From the NCBI GenBank assembly GCA_904502015.1, contig CAJGEA010000023.1, positions 1 through 17,960 of the forward strand: DNA of 17,960 nucleotides, given 5' to 3'. How positions within the stretch are numbered: the stretch's first letter is position 1; each line of letters starts with the position of its first letter. Shown piece by piece: positions 1 to 7,700 of the stretch. The translations under genes and the position numbers were made by a program. This stretch comes from an uncultured Clostridia bacterium (GTDB lineage: Bacteria > Bacillota > Clostridia > Oscillospirales > CAG-272). Below the pieces are notes generated by a model, which was not told the origin of the DNA, ran no database searches, and saw only the letters and a list, made by a program, of their open reading frames with translations.

Positions 1-231
1 AAGGCACGTGTGATGCAGATCTCTGCCTCGGAGGATATGATCCACTGGTCAACACCCGAGATCGTTTATCAGAACGGAAAGCCTTGGGGCAATCACTACA
101 ACGCGATAGTACCCGACGACAAAATAAATCAGCCGAATATTTTGGCATCCAATGAGTTCTCGATACTCAACAACCACAACGGAACCGACGTGGTACGGTA
201 TCGTGTAAAGCTGAACCGAAGAGAGAAATAA
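1..231 (+). CDS. C-terminal end of a probable glycoside hydrolase (partial)
   Basis: The reading frame is open from the first base of the window and stops with TAA at 229-231, so the gene begins upstream; the GTG/ATG near base 10 is internal. The 76 visible residues include SASEDMIHWSTPE, which resembles the blade motif of five-bladed beta-propeller sugar hydrolases (GH43, GH32 or sialidase-like proteins: an S-x-D-x-x-x-W strand describing how the substrate display is read). The end, DVVRYRVKL, fits a closing beta strand. Two other GH43-type genes lie in the window, which agrees with a glycan-degrading neighbourhood, but no catalytic residue is visible and the family assignment is a guess from this fragment. 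A strong terminator follows about 40 bases downstream. Confidence 0.6.
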   Translation, partial: KARVMQISASEDMIHWSTPEIVYQNGKPWGNHYNAIVPDDKINQPNILASNEFSILNNHNGTDVVRYRVKLNRREK

Positions 232-268
232 GTGTGCTTATGACGGCATCCTTTTTGTCAACACGCCT

Positions 269-308
269 CAAACAAAAGAGCACTGCGAGAGCAGTGCTCT
301 TTTGTTTG
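269..308 (+). terminator. Rho-independent terminator (probably bidirectional)
   Basis: A perfect 18-bp inverted repeat (269-286 with 291-308) encloses the loop GAGA. The stem runs from CAAACAAAAGAGCACTGC to its complement, so one side is A-rich and the other ends in CTCTTTTGTTTG. It sits 37 bases after the stop of the partial hydrolase gene and would end its transcript. Confidence 0.9.
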
Positions 309-311
309 GCA

Positions 312-512
312 ATGAAGCGCGCTGACGCGCATGAAGCGAGTTGCGTAGCAACTCATGAAGCAGGGCTTCGCCCTATGAAGCGAGCCTGCAATTCGCATAG
401 CGAATTGGACTCACGGAGAACTAAATCGCGCGCTTCGCTTCACGGCGCAACGCGCCGCTTCATAGAAGCCGTAAGGCTTCTGCTTCATATTCGCCAACGG
501 CGAATGCTTCAT
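312..512. repeat. Hairpin array with ATGAAGC/GCTTCAT separators
   Basis: Four exact copies of ATGAAGC (312-318, 331-337, 355-361, 375-381) alternate with short perfect or near-perfect hairpins of unrelated sequence: 319-330, 338-354 (7-bp stem), 362-374 (5-bp stem), 382-412 (interrupted stem). In the second half the separators are inverted: GCTTCAC at 437-443, then GCTTCAT at 457-463, 482-488 and 506-512, separated by hairpins at 444-456, 464-481 (7-bp stem, loop GTAA) and 489-505 (7-bp stem, loop AAC). The whole element is therefore an inverted repeat of separators enclosing variable small hairpins, which could fold as a branched RNA or DNA structure. It lies between a terminator and a promoter. 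An open frame that crosses it is a by-product of the repeats. No function is known to me. Confidence 0.85.
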
Positions 513-517
513 TTCCC

Positions 518-546
518 TTGACACCCCTTCCCTTTTATGCTATACT
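518..546 (+). promoter_or_regulatory. Sigma-A-type promoter for the 581 gene
   Basis: TTGACA at 518-523 and TATACT at 541-546 with a 17-base spacer, and TGC directly before the -10 box (extended -10). It starts five bases after the hairpin array and lies 34 bases upstream of the next start codon. Confidence 0.85.
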
Positions 547-580
547 GAACCCAACAAATCACGAAAGGCGGTAATTCAGA

Positions 581-949
581 ATGGATAAAATACATATTTC
601 TGATATTACTGAAATATCAAGAGATCGGATTTATTACCGCGAAGAAACAGGAAACGTCGTCTCGATCGAGTTAGGGCCTTGCGCCGACAGTTACGAGGCT
701 TCTCACAAAATCTCAAACAGATCCTCAGCCGTTCGTTGCATCGGAGAGCGCTTTTTCGGAGAATACGCATACTATGAGATATACACGGCCGAACATATTC
801 AATTTCACATGAGCTTAAAGACAAATCCGCTCAAAAAATTTATTTCACGAGTATGCGGTTGGAATTTTCATGCACAGGATTTTCAAAAGTTTTATTCGCT
901 TCAGAAGCAACTGAACGAACTTGGATGGACGACATTGGATTTATCATGA
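581..949 (+). CDS. Hypothetical small protein
   Basis: The product has 122 residues, no signal peptide and no obvious membrane segment, so it is probably cytoplasmic. I do not recognise the family. The start is supported by the sequence AAAGGCGG at 564-571, about nine bases before the ATG, and by a near-consensus promoter just upstream. The protein is moderately basic and aromatic-rich (YYEIYTAEHIQFH; a Trp-Asn-Phe-His motif near residue 94) and ends in a helix-like stretch KFYSLQKQLNELGW. The base composition is more AT-rich than the genes in the right half of the window. It may share a transcript with the membrane protein gene at 1040, since the gap of 90 bases holds only a hairpin without a clear T-run. 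Confidence 0.7.
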   Translation: MDKIHISDITEISRDRIYYREETGNVVSIELGPCADSYEASHKISNRSSAVRCIGERFFGEYAYYEIYTAEHIQFHMSLKTNPLKKFISRVCGWNFHAQDFQKFYSLQKQLNELGWTTLDLS

Positions 950-960
950 TGCTTCCGACA

Positions 961-1009
961 AGATTTACGAGTATCAATAACGGCATTTTTGCCAACTCGT
1001 GAAAAATCT
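961..1009. other. Intergenic hairpin (possible attenuator or processing site)
   Basis: AGATTT (961-966) and ACGAGT (967-972) pair with ACTCGT (995-1000) and AAATCT (1004-1009), with a smaller GGC/GCC hairpin (982-984 with 991-993) in the loop. No T-run follows, so it is not a standard terminator. It lies between the 581 and 1040 genes. Confidence 0.45.
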
Positions 1010-1039
1010 AGAAAACCATGTTCGTGGAAGGGGTGTCCC

Positions 1040-1585
1040 ATGAAGGATAGCAAGTCAACCAAACTCAAAAAAAGAATCGAACAAAAAAACACAAAGCATT
1101 CGGCATTCTTCGCCGTTCTTGTGGCAATTGCCGCCATTTGCATAAGTCCTTTGTTTATGCTTTATTCCGCAAAGTACGATCCCATCTCCCGTGAAGAGGC
1201 AGCGACATTTTCGGGAGAATTTGAAAGCTATAAGGAGTCTAATTACTCCAAATATGACAGCGTGCTGTATTTTAAGGACGGTCACTATTTTTATGTAAGC
1301 CTTGCTTGTGAAAGTAAAGAATTTATAAAATCCATGAAGTCGTTAGAGAAGGGTACCGTGCTCGATATTTTAGTGAACCCCAACAATGACTGCATCATAG
1401 AAATAAAAAAGGATTCAGATGAGCTTTTAAATTTTGAAACAGCTCAAAAGGCAATCGATTCGGAGAACAACGGATATTTTATTATTGGAATTATTTGTTG
1501 CGTGTCCGGAATTGGTTTAATTGCGATCACTCTCCTGGAGCATAGTCACAAAAAAGCAAGCCGCCCATCGAGGCGGTGCGCGTAA
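1040..1585 (+). CDS. Two-TM membrane protein, DUF3592-like architecture
   Basis: The 181-residue product has a Lys-rich N-terminus, a hydrophobic segment at about 21-42, an extracytoplasmic part of about 100 residues, and a second hydrophobic segment at about 146-166, with a basic C-terminal tail. The middle part reads as a small beta fold (DSVLYFKDGHYFYV, then GTVLDILVNPNN). A stretch of the type V-x-x-x-x-P-x-N following a surface beta domain between two helices is reminiscent of DUF3592 proteins, but this is only a resemblance. An upstream in-frame ATG at 989 exists; I chose 1040 because GGAAGGGGT at 1026-1034 is a good ribosome binding site at the right distance. The last codons overlap a terminator-like hairpin, so the tail KKASRPSRRCA may be an accident of that structure. 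Confidence 0.75.
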   Translation: MKDSKSTKLKKRIEQKNTKHSAFFAVLVAIAAICISPLFMLYSAKYDPISREEAATFSGEFESYKESNYSKYDSVLYFKDGHYFYVSLACESKEFIKSMKSLEKGTVLDILVNPNNDCIIEIKKDSDELLNFETAQKAIDSENNGYFIIGIICCVSGIGLIAITLLEHSHKKASRPSRRCA

Positions 1586-1597
1586 GCTTTTGTTTTT
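1549..1597 (+). terminator. Probable terminator overlapping the end of the 1040 gene
   Basis: ACAAAAAAGC (1549-1557 region) can pair with GCTTTTGT just after the stop codon, and CCGCC (1561-1565) pairs with GGCGG (1572-1576) inside. The structure is followed by TTTTGTTTTTGG. The stop codon TAA (1583-1585) is inside the hairpin. Confidence 0.5.
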
Positions 1598-1600
1598 GGA

Positions 1601-1679
1601 ACGATGTGTTCCGCTCGTGCGGAACGTGATGTGCCCTTCGGGCGTGATGTTTCCTTCGGCAGTGATGTGCGCACCGCGC
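1601..1679. repeat. Hairpin array with GTGATGT separators
   Basis: The heptamer GTGATGT occurs exactly at 1626-1632, 1644-1650 and 1662-1668, with a variant ACGATGT at 1601-1607. Between the copies are small hairpins: 1608-1625 (7-bp stem, loop TCGT), 1633-1643 (GCCC TTC GGGC), 1651-1661 (imperfect, loop TTC) and 1669-1679 (GCGC ACC GCGC). The plan is the same as in the 312-512 array, but here the separator differs and all copies face one way. It lies directly upstream of the promoter of the GH43 gene. Confidence 0.8.
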
Positions 1680-1699
1680 GATTTTATTTTTAAAAAATA

Positions 1700-1729
1700 T
1701 TGCAATCCACCCCCCAAATATGCTATAAT
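1700..1729 (+). promoter_or_regulatory. Promoter for the cytoplasmic GH43 gene
   Basis: TTGCAA at 1700-1705 and TATAAT at 1724-1729 with an 18-base spacer and TGC before the -10 box. The start codon is 24 bases downstream. Confidence 0.75.
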
Positions 1730-1753
1730 AAAACCAAGGAAGGCGGTAGAGCT

Positions 1754-2608
1754 ATGAAAAAGACACAAATAAACATTCGCGACCCGTTCGTGGTATACGA
1801 AAACGGGTCATACTATCTATACGGCACCAGAGCGCAAAACTTCGGATATCGAACGGGCGGCTTTGACGTATATGTTTCAAACGATTTGGACGAATGGAGC
1901 GAGCCTGTCGAATGCTTTGATTCCGAAAAGCACGGACTGAACACGGACGCAAACTGGGCGCCCGAGGTTCACAAATACAATGGGAAATATTATATGTTTG
2001 CCACATTTACGCAGGAGAACGGCCTGCGTGGCACCTACTCCCTCGTCTCGGATCACCTGACGGGTCCTTTCCTGCCGCACAGCAAGGGTCCCCTGACTCC
2101 CACCGACTGGGAATGCCTTGACGGAACGTTGTACGTAGATGAATCGGGCGTGCCGTATCTTGTTTTCTGTCATGAGCATACGCAAATCATAGACGGAACC
2201 GTATGCTACGTGAGACTCAACGAGTCCTTGGATGCCGCAGAGGGCGAGGTAGTTACTCTGTTTTGTGCGTCCTCGTGTGAATGGGCTGATTCTGTAGGAC
2301 CGGGCCATTTTGTTACCGACGGGCCGTTTATGTATCGTTCTGAATCGGGTGAGCTTTTTATGATATGGTCGTCCTTTATAAAGGACGATTACGCAGAATT
2401 TGTAATCAGATTCAAAAACGGAAGGCTCGGTCTTGAATTTGAGCATCTGGCACCATTGCTCGACAGCGACGGCGGACACGGCATGATATTTTCCGACGGA
2501 AGCAAAGCATATTTTACCTATCACACGCCAAACAAAAAAGGCTTTGAACATCCTGAATTTTGTTTGTTTGAAGATAACGGAAGCACGATAACCATAATCA
2601 AAAAATAA
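1754..2608 (+). CDS. GH43 family glycoside hydrolase, cytoplasmic
   Basis: The 284-residue product is a single five-bladed propeller enzyme of GH43 type, a family of arabinofuranosidases, xylosidases and related enzymes acting on arabinose- or xylose-containing oligosaccharides. Visible motifs are IRDPFVVYENGSYYLYGT (general base D10), WAPEVH (69-73), LDGTLY (D123, expected pKa-modulating Asp) and TDGPF at 188-192, which sits where many GH43 enzymes carry the acid Glu in EGP; the acid residue may therefore be elsewhere in this subfamily. GGHGM (240-244) fits the conserved central His. There is no signal peptide, so it should act on imported oligosaccharides. The start at 1754 is preferred over an in-frame ATG at 1700 because AAGGAAGGCGGT (1735-1746) and the promoter lie between them. 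Sequence outside the motifs is unlike the two GH43 lipoproteins further right, so it is not a recent copy of them. Confidence 0.88.
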   Translation: MKKTQINIRDPFVVYENGSYYLYGTRAQNFGYRTGGFDVYVSNDLDEWSEPVECFDSEKHGLNTDANWAPEVHKYNGKYYMFATFTQENGLRGTYSLVSDHLTGPFLPHSKGPLTPTDWECLDGTLYVDESGVPYLVFCHEHTQIIDGTVCYVRLNESLDAAEGEVVTLFCASSCEWADSVGPGHFVTDGPFMYRSESGELFMIWSSFIKDDYAEFVIRFKNGRLGLEFEHLAPLLDSDGGHGMIFSDGSKAYFTYHTPNKKGFEHPEFCLFEDNGSTITIIKK

Positions 2609-2627
2609 ATAGCATCCTTACTGCTCC

Positions 2628-2774
2628 ATGAATCAAGCTGCCGAACAAGGTTCTTTGATCGGTTGGCTGAGCGCGATGGACGGCAGCAATCTTTTGGTCA
2701 GCATCCTTTCGGGAATCGCATTTTATATGGCACTTTGGTGCGTTTCCACCAGGTTTATTAAGGTTGAAAAGTAA
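2628..2774 (+). CDS. 48-residue membrane ORF, possible remnant of a permease gene
   Basis: An ATG at 2628 opens a frame to TAA at 2772-2774. The product is amphipathic at the start and has one hydrophobic segment (LVSILSGIAFYMALWCVSTR) followed by FIKVEK. A membrane helix ending in a short Lys/Glu tail looks like the last helix of an ABC-type permease. No ribosome binding site is seen, and a stop codon (TAG at 2610-2612) lies a few codons upstream in frame, so a longer gene is not present. The promoter of the next gene starts inside its 3' end. I regard it as either a small membrane protein or, more likely, the decayed end of a deleted gene. Confidence 0.35.
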   Translation: MNQAAEQGSLIGWLSAMDGSNLLVSILSGIAFYMALWCVSTRFIKVEK

Positions 2775-2792
2775 GAAATTCTATGCTATACC
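2764..2792 (+). promoter_or_regulatory. Promoter for the 2825 lipoprotein gene
   Basis: TTGAAA at 2764-2769 and TATACC at 2787-2792 with a 17-base spacer and TGC before the -10 box. The -10 region and the first transcribed bases (2782-2803) match those of the promoter at 536-557 in 21 of 22 positions. Confidence 0.7.
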
Positions 2793-2824
2793 GAACCCAA
2801 CAACCTACAAAAAGAGGAACTACT

Positions 2825-3502
2825 ATGAACAAAAAATTCTTCGTCGCGCTTTTGTCCCTGCTGATCTCGCTCGCGGCTACGGGGTGTGACACCGCCGATA
2901 CGGAGCGTGACACCACCGAGACCGAATCGGAGAGTGTGACCTTGCGCGAGGACGAAACCAAGGAGCTCTTGAACCAAAGCTTTTCTCCCGCCGCGTTTTT
3001 TGATCACGGAGAGGCGGATCCCGCTTTAACGGCCGAGGAAATCAAGTCGGCATTGGCCAACATCCCCACCGATCAATACGAAGCCTATCCCGACACCCAT
3101 ACCGTGCCCGTTTCGGCAACGCTTTACAAGAACGGAGAAGCGATCTCCATAGATGTCAGCGATCCGAGGCTGATCGGCCTTATCAACCTTTTCAACAACA
3201 GCGTGTACTATGAAAAATGCGCGTACACCCAAGGATTGCTGCCCGCGGATTATATTGACAAGCATGTTACCGGGTGCGACTTCAGGCTTGAATTGACATA
3301 TACACCGTATGGAGAAACCGCGCCCGCACCTTACAGCACCTGCACCACGATGTGCGATACGATTGTTGTAACAGATGAATTCACATTGATTTCTCACGAT
3401 CTTCCCGGCTACGAGGGAGAGGACGAGAGATACCTCTTCCGCGCCGTAGGGCTTGATCCGCTTTACGGCTCGTATCATTGGCTTGAATTATTTGGCTTTT
3501 AA
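2825..3502 (+). CDS. Hypothetical lipoprotein
   Basis: The 225-residue product starts with a typical lipoprotein signal peptide: MNKKFF, a hydrophobic core, and the lipobox LAATGC with the lipid-bearing Cys at residue 21. A Thr/Glu/Asp-rich linker (about 22-45) leads to a globular domain of about 180 residues with several beta-strand-like stretches (VPVSATLYKNGEAISIDVSD; FRLELTYTPYGE). I do not recognise the domain. The four Cys residues in the mature domain (including CTTMC) could form disulfides outside the cell. ATG 2825 follows AGAGGA at 2813-2818; an upstream ATG at 2783 lies inside the promoter and is rejected. The next gene follows after 24 bases and is probably in the same operon. Confidence 0.8.
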   Translation: MNKKFFVALLSLLISLAATGCDTADTERDTTETESESVTLREDETKELLNQSFSPAAFFDHGEADPALTAEEIKSALANIPTDQYEAYPDTHTVPVSATLYKNGEAISIDVSDPRLIGLINLFNNSVYYEKCAYTQGLLPADYIDKHVTGCDFRLELTYTPYGETAPAPYSTCTTMCDTIVVTDEFTLISHDLPGYEGEDERYLFRAVGLDPLYGSYHWLELFGF

Positions 3503-3526
3503 AAAAGAAAAACAAGGGAGATCCGA

Positions 3527-4078
3527 ATGAAAATCAAACAATCCATTGTGTATTATTTTATCTTTGCCATAGTAATTATTATTAGCATTGTCAGCGTTCT
3601 GTTATCGAATGATACAATTCTAAACATTTTTTCTCTCGCATCTACCATTTTCGGTATCATTGGATTGCTATACAGCTTTCAGCTTGACCGCAATATTTCA
3701 GAGGCATCGTTTCTGTTGCAGCTTCATCAAACGTTTAAGGGAAATACGGAAATACAAAATTTATCACAAAAGCTTGAGGCTGTTTTTTTGGGGAAGCCGG
3801 TGTCGATCACCGAGGACGATCGCCCCGGTATCGTTGAATATCTTTCCTTTTTTGAGATGTTAGGCAGTATGGAATCAAGAGGCGTAATATCAATAGCCTC
3901 GTTCGATGCGCTTTTCGGTTATGATTTTTTCATTGCCGTAGATAATGCGGATGTTCAAAAAATTGAATTAGAGCCATACTGTGATTACTACACACAAACT
4001 TATAGACTGAATAAAAAATGGAGACGCTATCGCAAAAAACATAAATTATTAATTCCTCTTGAGCAGAAGCAAGAATGA
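3527..4078 (+). CDS. Two-TM membrane-anchored protein of unknown function (DUF4760-like)
   Basis: The 183-residue product has two closely spaced hydrophobic helices (about 8-26 and 32-50) that place a soluble C-terminal domain of about 130 residues in the cytoplasm. This domain is helical and carries EYLSFFEMLGSMESRGVI and FDALFGYDFF, a pattern found in small membrane proteins of the DUF4760 type, where a helical bundle follows an N-terminal hairpin anchor; the assignment is by resemblance only. The tail is strongly basic (KKWRRYRKKHK). The start is preceded by AAGGGAG at 3514-3520. It lies 24 bases after the lipoprotein gene and is followed by a terminator, so the two genes form one unit. 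The gene is clearly more AT-rich than those to its right. Confidence 0.75.
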   Translation: MKIKQSIVYYFIFAIVIIISIVSVLLSNDTILNIFSLASTIFGIIGLLYSFQLDRNISEASFLLQLHQTFKGNTEIQNLSQKLEAVFLGKPVSITEDDRPGIVEYLSFFEMLGSMESRGVISIASFDALFGYDFFIAVDNADVQKIELEPYCDYYTQTYRLNKKWRRYRKKHKLLIPLEQKQE

Positions 4079-4139
4079 CAAACAGCTGTCAGATTGTGTG
4101 GTTAGTGCCAAAAGAGTTACGGAATATCTATTCGCTATG

Positions 4140-4176
4140 AACTGACATCGCCCTTTGAGCGGTGTCAGTTTTGTTT
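4140..4176 (+). terminator. Rho-independent terminator
   Basis: AACTGACATCGC (4140-4151) pairs with GCGGTGTCAGTT (4159-4170), with one G-T pair and a seven-base loop, and is followed by TTGTTT. It ends the 2825-3527 operon. Confidence 0.85.
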
Positions 4177-4219
4177 AAGTGGGTTCGGAACATTTTTGTG
4201 AATTATGTAGTTTTATGTC

Positions 4220-4248
4220 TTGACAAGGCGTTATATTTGTGCTATAAT
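4220..4248 (+). promoter_or_regulatory. Strong promoter for the YbjN-like gene and the protease gene
   Basis: TTGACA at 4220-4225 and TATAAT at 4243-4248, both perfect consensus, with a 17-base spacer and TGTGC before the -10 box. No other promoter is seen before the 4798 gene. Confidence 0.9.
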
Positions 4249-4281
4249 ACAAATACATTTTAAAAATGGAGGTATCCCCCT

Positions 4282-4686
4282 ATGAGCGCATGCGCAGAAC
4301 TCTTTATCGCACTTCTTGAATCCCAGAATTTCCACTACGCGTCCAGAATTGATGACGATGGCGATGTAGTCGTTGACTTCCCCTACAAGGGCAAGACCTT
4401 CAAATGCTTTTTCAGCGGCGAGGGTGGGACCTACCTCTCTCTCTACTGCGTTTACGAGAACATCCCCGAGGACAAGCTCGTTGACGTAATCTTCCTCTGC
4501 AACGAACTCAACACCAAGTATAAGTGGATCACCTTCTACGTTGACCATGACAGAGATATGATGCTTCACGACGATGCGATTCTCGCAACCGAAAACGCAG
4601 CGCAGGAGACCATGGAGCTTCTGGCCCGTTGCATCAACATCGGTGAAGAAATCAAGCCCCTTGTTATGAAGGCCATCTACGCATAA
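4282..4686 (+). CDS. YbjN domain-containing protein
   Basis: The 134-residue product looks like a YbjN-type protein, a small alpha/beta domain with the type III secretion chaperone-like fold. The pattern is ALLESQNFHY in the first helix, a beta hairpin DDDGDVVVDFPYKGKTFKCFF, YLSLYCVYENIPEDK, then VIFLCNELNTKYKWITFYVDHD and a last amphipathic helix. It has no signal peptide or TM segment, so it is cytoplasmic. YbjN-fold proteins usually bind partner proteins and have no catalytic activity; here the partner may be the hybrid protease encoded 111 bases downstream, which is an inference from position only. A good ribosome binding site (GGAGG at 4268-4272) and a consensus promoter suggest high expression. 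Confidence 0.75.
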   Translation: MSACAELFIALLESQNFHYASRIDDDGDVVVDFPYKGKTFKCFFSGEGGTYLSLYCVYENIPEDKLVDVIFLCNELNTKYKWITFYVDHDRDMMLHDDAILATENAAQETMELLARCINIGEEIKPLVMKAIYA

Positions 4687-4694
4687 TTCTGCTG

Positions 4695-4757
4695 CGCCGA
4701 CTCATCCGGGCAATGGCTGAACGCTTACGGTTCACGATTGCTTTGGACGAGTCGGCG
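4695..4757. repeat. Long imperfect inverted repeat between the YbjN and protease genes
   Basis: CGCCGACTCATCC (4695-4707) pairs with GGACGAGTCGGCG (4745-4757) with one mismatch. Inside, GCAAT (4710-4714) pairs with ATTGC (4737-4741) and TGAAC (4718-4722) with GTTCA (4730-4734) around the loop GCTTACG. It is followed by ATTACTTTTCC, a weak T-run, so it may be a leaky terminator, an attenuator, or an mRNA processing signal controlling how much protease is made relative to the YbjN protein. Confidence 0.7.
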
Positions 4758-4797
4758 ATTACTTTTCCGGAAAGGATGAAAAGACGGTACGATAACG

Positions 4798-7700
4798 ATG
4801 AAAATCATTAAAATCCCCATGCTTCTCCGTTCCACCGAGCTGATCTGGACGTACAAGAAGACCAACGGCCATGATTTCTGGGAGGATCTGCTCGCCAAAC
4901 TGGGCAGCACATTTGGAGAACCGCACATTGTTCGCAAGAAGAACGGTAATTTTCAGCACATTTTTTACATATTAACCGAAAAAGACGCCTCGGACATAGA
5001 GACCATCATCAAGGGCATTATTTCCGAGATGCTGGCTGACAACCCCGAAAGGCAATCGATTGTCGTCTCGTGTCTGAACCCCGACAGCAAGGAGCTGGCG
5101 TCACTCAAGGACACGGTGCCTGACATTGCCGAAAAAAAGGAATTCCTGGCCGAGGCCAATCGGCAGATTGAGGAGCCCCCGTCCCAAAAAACCGTTGTCC
5201 CTCAAGCGCCGTCTGCCGAGATCCCCGTCAAAGCGCCTCCGTCCCCCAAAAGTGAAGCGCAGGCTCAACAAAAGACGGTTGCCGAGGCACCTGCCAAGGC
5301 TACTGCCGAACCGTCCGAAGAGGAGAAGCCCCAGCCACTTTCGTATCATGCCGAGCGCCTGAGAAATCTGAAGAATACGCTTCTCGACAAGGTGAAGGGG
5401 CAGCGCCACGCCGTTGACGAGGTGGTGCAAGGCATTTTCGAGTGTGAAATGTTCTCCTCCATCAATCCCAACCGCAAGGGTCCTCTGGCCACCTTCCTCT
5501 TCACAGGCCCTTCGGGCGTTGGTAAAACCCTTCTCGCGTCCCAATGCGAAAAGGTCCTCGACCGCCCGTTGCTGGTCGTAGATATGAGCGAATATTCGGA
5601 CAATCTCGCGAACGGTAAATTCAACGGCAACCACGGCGAGGCGGCCGTTGTCACAGGCTTCGTGAGAAAGAATCCGAACGGCATCATCCTCTTTGACGAG
5701 GTTGAAAAGGCTCATATCAATACCATTCATTTGTTCTTGCAGATTCTTGACGAGGCCAGACTGATGGATCACCAGCTCAAAAAAGAGGTGTCCTTCAAGA
5801 ACAATATCATCATCATGACCACCAACGCGGGAAAAGCGCTCTACGAGGACGCCACGGTGAGCGACCTGTCCGGGACGCCCAAAAACGTCATTCTCGAGGC
5901 ACTTCGTACCGACACGAATCCGCAAACCGGTGACCCCTACTTCCCGCAGTGCATCACCACCCGCATGGCGAGCGGTCACGTCATTCTCTTCAATCACCTC
6001 GAGCCCTTCGCGCTGATGGAGATCATCCGTGACGAGCTGAACCTACAGATCGGTCTGTTCGAGAAAACCTCGGGCATCAAGGTCGAATATGACCCCAAGC
6101 TGCTTGCTGCCCTCGTGCTCTACAACGGAGGCGGCGTAGCGGATGCCAGAACGCTGCGCGGCGTGGCAAGAAACATCATCGTCAGCGAATTGCAGGAGAT
6201 CGTCATGCAGCTCTACGCGCGCCACGCGGACGGTCTGAATTCCATCCAAACCATCTCCCTGTGCGTCGATACCAATTACGGGGACGACGTGGATGGGCTG
6301 TTCGTCAATCGCAACAAGATGTACGTGTCGGTATTTACCGAAGGTCATGACGACGTATTCAAGCTTGAAAGCGAGCAGCGGAACACCCTGTTTGACGTCA
6401 TGTGCGATGCCGATCAATTCAAGCGACGCATTCGCGGCGTAAACGACTACGTGCTGATCGATCCTCTCTGCGGTGCGGCCGACTCCAAGCGTATCCCCAA
6501 CGATATCGAGGATATCGACTCCGAGGGCATGCGTATGTTCCGCTACGTGCGCGAATTCTACCCCGAGACGCCCATCTACATTCTGGACACTGCCCCCCAT
6601 GAAAACCACTCCTTTGACACCCTCCTTGCCAAGGGAGCCAGAGACGTTGTCAAGCTGTCCCCCAAAGACCCCGAAGCGTTCAACCAAGCCCTTGAGCGTC
6701 TCACCTTGAACGCGCTCATCAATAACGCCGTCTATTCGCTCGGTCGGTCTGGAAAATTCCTGTCCTTTAACTGTGCTCAATACATCGACGACACCTCCTG
6801 CGCCGTGGTCTCCTTTGAAAAGCTCCAGATCAAGAGTGCGCATCTCGCCGGCGACGATACGAGCATTGCCACCAAGGGTGGAAACAACGATCTGAAATTC
6901 GACGACATCATTGGCTGCAAGGCGGCCAAGGAAACGCTGAAGGAATTCTGCGCCGCGCTGGATAATCCCAGACAGATACTCCTATCGGGCAAGCGCATGC
7001 CCAAGGGCGTTCTTTTCTACGGCCCTCCCGGCACGGGAAAGACCATGCTGGCCAAGGCGATGGCCAACGAGTGCAACGCCACCTTCTTCCCGATTTCCGC
7101 CACCACCTTCTTCGGGTCACTCGTGGGAGAGACCGAACGCAACATTCGGGACATTTTCAAGAAGGCAAGAAAATACGCCCCCTCCATCATTTTCGTTGAT
7201 GAGGTCGACGCCATCGGCAGGAAAAGAACGGGCACGGGTTCCACCCACAACGAGGACGCCCTCAACGCGTTCCTCACCGAGATGGACGGCTTCGTAACCG
7301 ATGAAAAACGCCCCGTTTTCATTCTCGCGGCCACCAATTATGACCTGGACGGCGACAGCGGCAGAGTGCTGGACCCCGCGTTTGTGCGCCGCTTTGACAG
7401 CAAGATCCTGATTCCCCTGCCCGACACGGACGACAGATATGAATTCCTTTCCAAGTATCTGAAAAAGCACGGAATCCATTTTGGTGAGGATCATGAGCAG
7501 ATTCTTCGCAACATGGCCAAACGAACGGGCGGCATGAGCAACGCCGATCTGGAAATGATGAACGCCAAGTACGTCAGAGCGCTTGGCGACGGCGAACCCG
7601 ATCGCACAAAGTATCTGGACACGCTCGATGAATTCCGCTTCGGAGAGGTGAACAAGATGGATCCCAACCATCTGCGGCAAACGGCTTGCCACGAGGCAGG

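Noticed and set aside
312..512. CRISPR array
   Set aside because: The repeated unit is only seven bases, the intervals are self-complementary and of uneven length, and the direction flips halfway; no cas gene is nearby.
234..521. 95-codon open frame across the first hairpin array
   Set aside because: The frame exists only because the heptamer repeats lack stops; no ribosome binding site and the peptide follows the repeat pattern.
4687..4797. A separate promoter for the protease gene
   Set aside because: TTGGAC and TTGCTT candidates have no -10 box at 16-18 bases.
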